Source: Longimicrobiaceae bacterium
Lineage (GTDB): Bacteria > Gemmatimonadota > Gemmatimonadetes > Longimicrobiales > Longimicrobiaceae
Reading direction: 5' to 3'
DNA length: 31,678 nt
Assembly: GCA_030146875.1 (NCBI GenBank)
Contig: JASLAX010000148.1
Coordinates: 1-31,678, forward strand
Position 1 is the first letter of the stretch. Each line of letters opens with the position of its first letter. Of the stretch, positions 23,468 to 29,628 are shown piece after piece. The notes beneath the pieces are model-generated. The model was not told where the DNA came from. It saw only the letters and a program-made list of their open reading frames with translations, and ran no database searches. The position numbers were made by a program, and so were the translations under genes.

Positions 23468-24731
23468 GTGGCGAACCTCAACTTGGGGGAACGAAATTAC
23501 CCTCGAATACGGGAAGGGCCTTCGGGGCTATGCCGATGCTTCTGGTCCAGTGCGAGTGTTCGGCACTAACGGCCCCGTTGGCTGGACGGATCAACCACTC
23601 GCCAGCGGCCCAGGCATCATCTTGGGCCGTAAGGGCGCGTATCGCGGCATCCATTATTCGCCTAATCCGTTTTTTGTCATCGACACTGCGTATTACGTAG
23701 TACCCAAGTCACCGCTCAACATGCGTTGGCTCTATTATGCGATGGTTCATTACGAACTCGGGAAGATCGACGATGGCTCGCCGATTCCCTCCACAACTCG
23801 CGCGGCGGTCTACCCGCGTGAGTTGCGCGTGCCGTCGATGAAAGAACAGGAAGCCATCGCCGCCGTCCTCGGTGGCCTAGACGACAAGATCGATCAGAAC
23901 CGGCGCACCGGTCGGGCGTTGGAGGCACTCGCGCGGGCGATGTTCAAGGCGTGGTTTGTGGATTTCGAACCGGTAAAGGCAAAGGCCGCAGGAGCCACGG
24001 CCTTCCCCAGCATGCCGCCCGAGGCATTCGCCGCACTCCCCGACCGCTTTGTCGGGAGTTCCTACGGTCAGGTGCCGCACGGGTGGGAAGTCACCACGCT
24101 CGAAGGTGCAACGACGACGATTGAGACTGGCAAGCGACCGAAGGGCGGCGTTGGTGGCTACTCGTCAGGCGTTCCAAGCATTGGCGCCGAAAGTATCACG
24201 CGGATCGGTGAATATGACTTTGAAAAGATAAAGTATGTTCCCGAAGCGTTCTTCGAGGCGATGAAGAAAGGTGTTCTATCGGACGGTGACGTACTGCTCT
24301 ACAAAGACGGTGGCCGCCCGGGCGACTTCCAACCGCACGTGTCGATGGTGGGCCGGGGCTTTCCTTTCGATCGGATGTGCATCAACGAACACGTGTTCCG
24401 CATTCGTGCCAGAGGCCCACTTACTCAGAGCTATCTGTACCTCTGGCTGTCGTCCGAACCGACGATGGAAGAGATGCGCCGTCGTGGTACGGGCGCCGCC
24501 ATCCCCGGCCTGAGTGCTGTTGCTGCTAAACAAATCGCGACGCTCGTGCCACCCGATGCAGTGGTGAATGCGTTCGAGAACATCGCGGAACCGCTCTTAT
24601 CACTTTGCCTAGAACTGGCAGCCGAATCCTCCAAGCTTGCCGCCCTGCGAGACTACCTGCTACCGCGGCTACTGAGCGGGCGGGTGCAAGTGCTCCTGTC
24701 GCGGCGGAGTGAGGGATCATGCGCCAGCTGA
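23460..24731 (+). CDS. hsdS: Type I restriction-modification specificity subunit HsdS
   Basis: The protein has 423 residues with two target-recognition domains. The first covers about residues 1-130; the conserved helix with KEQEAIAAVLGGLDDKIDQN and ALEALARAMFKAWFVDFEPV follows. The second starts at VPHGWEVTTLEGATTTIETG and ends near the closing conserved helix LAALRDYLLPRLLSGRV. Each domain reads one half of a split DNA target. The first domain appears somewhat short, starting directly at the N terminus, which is seen in some HsdS. The target sequence cannot be read from this. AT-rich codons are frequent, more than in the flanking genes. Confidence 0.94.
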   Translation: MSEWRTSTWGNEITLEYGKGLRGYADASGPVRVFGTNGPVGWTDQPLASGPGIILGRKGAYRGIHYSPNPFFVIDTAYYVVPKSPLNMRWLYYAMVHYELGKIDDGSPIPSTTRAAVYPRELRVPSMKEQEAIAAVLGGLDDKIDQNRRTGRALEALARAMFKAWFVDFEPVKAKAAGATAFPSMPPEAFAALPDRFVGSSYGQVPHGWEVTTLEGATTTIETGKRPKGGVGGYSSGVPSIGAESITRIGEYDFEKIKYVPEAFFEAMKKGVLSDGDVLLYKDGGRPGDFQPHVSMVGRGFPFDRMCINEHVFRIRARGPLTQSYLYLWLSSEPTMEEMRRRGTGAAIPGLSAVAAKQIATLVPPDAVVNAFENIAEPLLSLCLELAAESSKLAALRDYLLPRLLSGRVQVLLSRRSEGSCAS

Positions 24732-25360
24732 AGCCTTGGGCATACGGGCCGTTTGAGATCTTGCTGCATGCCGAGATGCACTACCGGGTTGGAGAAGATT
24801 TCGATCGTCGCATCGCCATGATCGGGTTCGACAACGCGATCGAGGTGGCGATTACGACTTACCTTGGCCTCCACCCTATTCAGCGCGGCAATAGGCAGTA
24901 CACGAATACGGACAAGGAGCGGTGGCTCAGCAACTATCACACGAAGATCGACTTCTTCTTTCAGGAATGCGTGACTCGTCAGATCGTAGTCGTTGGCCAA
25001 CAGGATGAGATTGTTTGGTATCATGAGGTGCGGAACGGCCAGTACCATGTCGGGGGCGCAACAATCCCACAGAAGCGTGAACTAGACGGGGTACGCGCAG
25101 CTGCATTGGAGGTTTTTGCTGTTCTTTTCGAGGTGGCCGATGCAGAAGCTCAACTGGACGCGTACATCTCAGCGATGCAACAGGCGCCGCAACCCAGAAC
25201 GGCCGAAGGAGATCGTCTGATAGACGATGAGTACGGTCTAATCGACCTCTGCGGTCAGTTGGAATACTCCAGCCAGTTAATGTACGCTGTCGACCCAAAC
25301 CGCTATCACGATACCGTCGAAATTTTGGCAAATCCCGCCGGGACTGAGGAGCCGTCGTGA
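24719..25360 (+). CDS. HEPN-motif protein of unknown role in the restriction operon (213 aa)
   Basis: The gene overlaps hsdS by 13 bases and hsdR by four (GTGA), so it is a fixed member of the operon. The middle part reads WYHEVRNGQYHVGGATIPQK, with Arg105-Asn106 and His110: the R-N-x3-H (RX4-6H) motif of HEPN domains, followed by a helix (ELDGVRAAALEVFAVLFEVA) as in HEPN folds. HEPN proteins are often RNases in toxin-antitoxin and phage-defence systems, and they are known beside type I restriction genes. A backup abortive function triggered when restriction fails is possible, but that is inference. There is no signal peptide or membrane helix. The family name is not known to me. Confidence 0.7.
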   Translation: MRQLKPWAYGPFEILLHAEMHYRVGEDFDRRIAMIGFDNAIEVAITTYLGLHPIQRGNRQYTNTDKERWLSNYHTKIDFFFQECVTRQIVVVGQQDEIVWYHEVRNGQYHVGGATIPQKRELDGVRAAALEVFAVLFEVADAEAQLDAYISAMQQAPQPRTAEGDRLIDDEYGLIDLCGQLEYSSQLMYAVDPNRYHDTVEILANPAGTEEPS

Positions 25361-28300
25361 GCAGCTCTCTCACGGAGAATTTTGTCGAGGAGTTCGCGAT
25401 CGGCACTCTTGCCGCCTCCGGCGCAGCGGTGCGTCAAGGTGCGCATTTGGCGGAGGGGGGGCTGAGCCTGACGGGCGGGCTCATCGGGACGCTAGTACGG
25501 GACGCACTCGAACGGCTCAACCCGCAGCTTTCGCACGAGGAACGCGAGCAGGTGCTACGGCTTCTAAGCCGCGCGCCGCACCCGTCGCTGATCGAGAAAA
25601 ACCGCTGGCTACACGGCCTGCTGACGGAAGGCGTGCCCGTCGAGTATAAGGACGCCAGGACTGGAGAAACGCGCGGCGGACGTGCCCGACTTATCGACTT
25701 CGACAACCCCGACAACAACGGCTTCATCGTCGTCCGACAGCTTACCATCGCGGGGGCAAGCGGGAAAACAATCCGGCCTGACCTAGTGCTTTACGTGAAT
25801 GGCCTGCCGCTGGTTGTCATCGAACTCAAGGACCCCGCCAACACCGCGGCTACCCTCGACGCCGCAATCGACCAGCTCGGGCGGTACAAGACCGTCGCGC
25901 CGGACCTGTTCGTACCGAACCTGCTGCTGGTCGCCAGCGACGGGCTTCTGACGCGCGTGGGGAGCATCACCAGCGGGCGGCAGCGGTTCGCTCCGTGGCG
26001 GCCGGCAGCGGGCGGGGAGCCGACGCTGGAAGCGCTGATCCGCGAGCTGCTGAACCCCGAGGCGCTGCTGGACTACCTGCGATCGTGCGTGACGTTCGAG
26101 GAGGACGAGCGGGGGAACATCGTCAAGAAGGTGGCGGGCTATCACCAGTTCCGTGCGGTGCGGAAGGCGCGAGCGAGCGTCATCGGCGCGATCAAGACGC
26201 CGGACCGCAGGGATGACGAAACCGCGGGCAAGGGCGGTGTGGTCTGGCACACGCAGGGCAGCGGCAAGAGCCTGACTATGCTGATGCTTGCCGGCACGCT
26301 CGTGCGGGCGGCGGAGATGGCCAATCCGACGGTGGTGATCGTCACGGACCGCAACGACCTGGACGACCAGCTGTTCGATACCTTCGCGATGGGCCGGGCT
26401 CTGCTGCGGCAGGACCCCGTGCAGGCGGACAGCCGCGAGCACCTGCGGCAGTTGCTCGACCGTGCGAGCGGCGGCGTCGTCTTTACGACTATCCACAAGT
26501 TCACCGAGGCGCACGGCACGATCAGCGAACGGGCGAACGTCGTCGTGATGGCCGACGAGGCGCACCGCAGCCAGTACGGGTTCGTCGAAGGGGGGGCACG
26601 GTGGATGCGCGAGGCACTGCCGAACGCGACGTTCGTCGGGTTCACCGGCACGCCGCTCACGTCGGGCGACCGGATCACCCGGCACGTCTTCGGCGACTAC
26701 GCCGACGTGTACGACATCCGCCAGTCCGTGGCTGACGGCGCGACGGTGCCGATCTACTACGAGCCGCGGATCGTAAAGCTGACGATTGACGAGGCCGGCG
26801 CGAAGGCCGCGGAGGCGAAGATCGCGGAGTACGCGACCCGCGACGAGGATGGGCTGGAGACGCCAGCGATTATCCGCATTCCGCTGGAGGAGCTGTACGG
26901 CGCCCCCGAGCGGCTGGAGCGGGTAGCAAAGTTCGTTGTCGAGCATTGGGAGCATCGCCGCGCGGCGATGGAAGGCAAGGCGATGATCGTGACGATGAGC
27001 CGCGACATCGCCGCCCGGCTCTACGACGAGATCCGCAAACTCCGCCCGGCGTGGCACGATGACGACGACGCGACGGGTGCGATAAAGGTGGTGATGACCG
27101 GCGGGCCGGACGACCCCGAGCACATTGCTCGGCACGTGCGGAGCAAGGCGCAACGGAAGTCGTTGGCGGACCGGTTCAAGAACCCGGCCGACGACTTCCG
27201 GGTAGCGATCGTAGTAGACATGTGGCTGACGGGCTTCGACGTACCCAGTGCACACACGATGTACCTGGACAAGCCGCTGGCCGGGCACAACCTGATGCAG
27301 GCGATCGCCCGCGTGAACCGCGTGTACGGCGAAAAGCCCGGCGGGCTGGTCGTCGACCTGATCGGACTGGCCGATCCGCTGGCCGACGCGCTGGCAACGT
27401 ACGCCAACGCGACAGGAGATGCCGAAAAGCCCGTCAAGGAGTTGCAGGACGAGGCGATCCCGGCGATGACGTCGGCGTTCGAGCAGCTCCGGGCGTTCTT
27501 CCATGGCTGCGACTATACGGCGGCCCTGGAGGCGGAGCCGGTGAACGTGCTGCGCGTTTACCTGCGCGCGATTGACCACGTGCTGGACGCGAAGCACAAC
27601 ATCGGGGAGGAGACAGGCTGGCAGCGGTTCCGCGGAATGGTTAAGCGGCTAGCAACCGCGTTCGCGCTCGCGGTACCGCGGGAGGAGACGCGAGAGATCT
27701 CGCCGCACCTGGCCTTCTTCCAGCGTGTGGCGACGATGATCCGCAAGCGCCTCGCAGACGAAGCGGAGCCGAGGCCCGGTGGTAGCGGCCTAGAACCCGG
27801 ATCGCGCGACATTGACGCGGCCGTGCGGCAGGTGATCGGCGGCGCGGTGGACGCGGGCGAGGTGATCGACCTGTTCGCCGCCGCCGGACTCGATGCGGCG
27901 CGGCTGGACATCCTCAGCGACGAATTCCTGGAGCGCGTGTCGGCCCTGGAGCAGAAGAACCTCGCGCTCGAGACCCTGCGGAAGCTGCTGACCGATCAGA
28001 TCAGGATCAGCGAGCGGACCAATCTCATGCAGGCCCAGAAGTTCCGCGAGGCGCTGGAAAAGGCGATGCTCGGCTACACGAACAAGCAGATCACCACGGC
28101 GCAAATGATCGCCCAGCTTCTGGAGTTGGCGAAGTGGGTCCGCGAGGCGAAGCGACACGGGGAGGAGCTCGGCCTCAGTGAAGAGGAGACAGCGTTCTAC
28201 GACGCCTTAGCGGAGAACGGGTCGGCCAAAGACGTGATGAAATCCGACCAGCTCCGCGAGCTGGCCCGCGGGTTAGTGGAGATGGTCAAGAAGATGCCCA

Positions 28301-28455
28301 AGCTCGATTGGACGCAGCGGGAGAGTGTCCGGGCAGACCTCCGGCGGAATGTCCGTCGGCTATTGGCCCGGTATGGCTACCCACCAGACCTCTCTGAGGA
28401 CGCAACCCAGCTCGTGCTGAAACAGGCAGAGTTGTCGACCGAGTATACCGTGTGA
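25357..28455 (+). CDS. hsdR: Type I restriction endonuclease/translocase subunit HsdR
   Basis: The protein has 1032 residues from a GTG overlapping the HEPN gene stop. The N-terminal PD-(D/E)xK nuclease shows Asp142 (RPDLVLYV), Glu156-Leu-Lys158 (VIELKDP) and the Q-x3-Y motif QLGRY (173-177). The SF2 motor has Walker A WHTQGSGKSLT (301-305 GSGKS), DEAH (400-403), FTGTP (429-433) and motif VI ARVNRVYGEKPGG. The C-terminal helical region binds the M2S core. HsdR cuts unmethylated DNA after ATP-driven translocation. All motifs are intact, so the system looks functional. It ends 12-20 bases before the right direct repeat begins. Confidence 0.96.
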   Translation: MSSSLTENFVEEFAIGTLAASGAAVRQGAHLAEGGLSLTGGLIGTLVRDALERLNPQLSHEEREQVLRLLSRAPHPSLIEKNRWLHGLLTEGVPVEYKDARTGETRGGRARLIDFDNPDNNGFIVVRQLTIAGASGKTIRPDLVLYVNGLPLVVIELKDPANTAATLDAAIDQLGRYKTVAPDLFVPNLLLVASDGLLTRVGSITSGRQRFAPWRPAAGGEPTLEALIRELLNPEALLDYLRSCVTFEEDERGNIVKKVAGYHQFRAVRKARASVIGAIKTPDRRDDETAGKGGVVWHTQGSGKSLTMLMLAGTLVRAAEMANPTVVIVTDRNDLDDQLFDTFAMGRALLRQDPVQADSREHLRQLLDRASGGVVFTTIHKFTEAHGTISERANVVVMADEAHRSQYGFVEGGARWMREALPNATFVGFTGTPLTSGDRITRHVFGDYADVYDIRQSVADGATVPIYYEPRIVKLTIDEAGAKAAEAKIAEYATRDEDGLETPAIIRIPLEELYGAPERLERVAKFVVEHWEHRRAAMEGKAMIVTMSRDIAARLYDEIRKLRPAWHDDDDATGAIKVVMTGGPDDPEHIARHVRSKAQRKSLADRFKNPADDFRVAIVVDMWLTGFDVPSAHTMYLDKPLAGHNLMQAIARVNRVYGEKPGGLVVDLIGLADPLADALATYANATGDAEKPVKELQDEAIPAMTSAFEQLRAFFHGCDYTAALEAEPVNVLRVYLRAIDHVLDAKHNIGEETGWQRFRGMVKRLATAFALAVPREETREISPHLAFFQRVATMIRKRLADEAEPRPGGSGLEPGSRDIDAAVRQVIGGAVDAGEVIDLFAAAGLDAARLDILSDEFLERVSALEQKNLALETLRKLLTDQIRISERTNLMQAQKFREALEKAMLGYTNKQITTAQMIAQLLELAKWVREAKRHGEELGLSEEETAFYDALAENGSAKDVMKSDQLRELARGLVEMVKKMPKLDWTQRESVRADLRRNVRRLLARYGYPPDLSEDATQLVLKQAELSTEYTV

Positions 28456-28466
28456 CGTGGCTACCG

Positions 28467-28740
28467 CTGCGCCCCGTGCGCCAGTCGCCGTCGGGGTGCG
28501 CACCCCGCACCTCGCGCCAGTAGCGCGCCTCCACCGGCTCGATCCGCTCGCGCACGAAGCGGCGCACCGCCTCCACGTACCGGGTCGTCGCGGCGCTGGG
28601 GGCGAAGTCCATCGCGGCTCCTGAAGGGGGTCTGGTCGGGGGCGGAGAGGAGGGCGCTCGTAGAATGCTGCGGGGTGAGGCGGTACGGCAAGCGTCGGCC
28701 GGAGGGGGCGCGGAAACGGGCAGCCCGCTGGGGCTGCCCG
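28467..28740. repeat. Long direct repeat, right copy
   Basis: Matches 21172-21447. It contains the 5' end of the acyl-CoA dehydrogenase gene on the minus strand, its upstream region and, at its right end, an intact 12-bp hairpin whose counterpart in the left copy is damaged. The gene-free stretch 28456-28800 is fully explained by this repeat, the gene stump and the terminator. Confidence 0.85.
28476..28612 (-). pseudogene. Truncated acyl-CoA dehydrogenase stump
   Basis: From the ATG at 28612 the first 46 codons (starting MDFAPSAATTRYVEAVRRFV) match the start of the intact gene at 21317, with few changes. Similarity stops at the DWRT codons, where the reading frame runs on into antisense hsdR sequence. 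The AGGAG ribosome site is retained. It may still be transcribed and would then send antisense RNA into the 3' end of hsdR. Confidence 0.85.
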
Positions 28741-28742
28741 TT
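28715..28742 (-). terminator. Terminator of the HEAT-repeat lipoprotein gene
   Basis: AACGGGCAGCCC and GGGCTGCCCGTT form a perfect 12-bp stem with a GCTG loop; in the minus direction TTTCC follows. It lies 58 bases after the stop of the lipoprotein gene. It may also stop hsdR transcripts arriving on the plus strand. Confidence 0.65.
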
Positions 28743-28800
28743 CGTATGCTCCGACAAGACGGTGAGCCGATCCCCGGATCCCCAGCAGCATCCGCCCGCG

Positions 28801-29628
28801 TCAGTTCTCCAGGATCTCCTCGAACAGCGCCACCGCGCGCGGGTCCCCGGTCTGCCCCAGCCAGAACAGCGCCGCCTTGCGCACGTGCCTGTCGCGGTGC
28901 GTGCGCGCGATGCGGATCAGCTCCGGCACCGATTCCTCGCGCGGGCGCTGGGAGAGGGAGAAGACGGCCGCCTCGCGCAGCGAGCGGCTCTGGTCGTCGT
29001 CGTCCACCAGCCCGACCAAGCCCCTCGTCACCTCCTCGCCCGCCTGCTGGCCGAGCCAGAACACCGCCGCGCTCCGCGTGTCGTTCCGCACCGCCGCGCC
29101 GCGGGCGATGCGGAGCAGATGCCGCGACGTGTCCACGCTGTCGGCCAGCGTGGTCGCGAAGATGGCATCCCCGCCCACCTTGCGCTCGTCGGACCGCTCC
29201 GCGAGCGCGAGCAGGTAGCCGGCCGCCTCGCGGGCCGGAACGCGCCCCAGGTCCGTCACCCGGGCCGACCCCGCGGGGAAGCCTCGCGCGATCCGGGCGC
29301 TCACGTCCGACACCCGCCCGCCCCGCACCCGCAGCCGCACGTGCGCGGGCCCCTCGACGCACTCCATCTCTCGCGTCTGGCCGTTCCAGGTCCCGTTCCA
29401 GGTGCGGCCGCGCTCGCCGGTGCGCCCGATCATCACGTTGTCGCCGTCCACGTTGCCGCAGATCCCGGGACGCGAGGTGAAGTGCATCCGCACCTCTCCG
29501 TCCGGCGCCGCCGACACCCGGGCGGCCACCCCGCCCCCCGCCTGCCCGCCCTGCGCCCCGGCGCACCCGGCCAGCAGGGCCACGAGCCCCCCGGCCAGCG
29601 CGGCGGCGCGAGTGAGGTTCACGCTCAT
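28801..29628 (-). CDS. Lipoprotein with HEAT-like repeats
   Basis: The protein has 275 residues. The signal peptide ends in the lipobox LLAGC (Cys22), so it should be lipid-anchored outside the inner membrane. Residues about 45-130 form a small domain with two cysteines (PGICGN, MECVEG). From about 165 on there are HEAT-like repeats, such as TRSAAVFWLGQQAGEEVTRG, REAAVFSLSQRPREESVPEL and RKAALFWLGQTGDPRAVALF, built on the same 'AxFxLxQ' motif as the neighbouring peptidase. The start overlaps the peptidase stop (ATGA), so the two are made together and may bind each other or the same partner. Confidence 0.8.
   Translation of the reverse strand: MSVNLTRAAALAGGLVALLAGCAGAQGGQAGGGVAARVSAAPDGEVRMHFTSRPGICGNVDGDNVMIGRTGERGRTWNGTWNGQTREMECVEGPAHVRLRVRGGRVSDVSARIARGFPAGSARVTDLGRVPAREAAGYLLALAERSDERKVGGDAIFATTLADSVDTSRHLLRIARGAAVRNDTRSAAVFWLGQQAGEEVTRGLVGLVDDDDQSRSLREAAVFSLSQRPREESVPELIRIARTHRDRHVRKAALFWLGQTGDPRAVALFEEILEN

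Larger units (their letters stand above)
21448..28466. mobile_element. Type I restriction-modification island between long direct repeats
   Basis: The segment carries hsdM, hsdS, a HEPN-motif gene and hsdR, all on the plus strand, whereas the genes on both sides read on the minus strand. Base composition is clearly less GC-rich (frequent A/T third positions) than the flanks, most strongly in hsdS and the HEPN gene. No integrase, transposase, tRNA or short terminal repeat is seen. The 275-bp direct repeats at the ends suggest entry by homologous recombination. Boundaries are given as the inner ends of the repeats. Confidence 0.6.

Noticed and set aside
25783..27597. Long minus-strand open frame opposite hsdR
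   Set aside because: Antisense shadow of hsdR; His/Arg/Val-rich with no recognisable domain or ribosome site.
21172..28740. Composite transposon or integrase-type genomic island
   Set aside because: No transposase, integrase, terminal inverted repeats or tRNA target; the repeats are parts of a normal gene and its control region.
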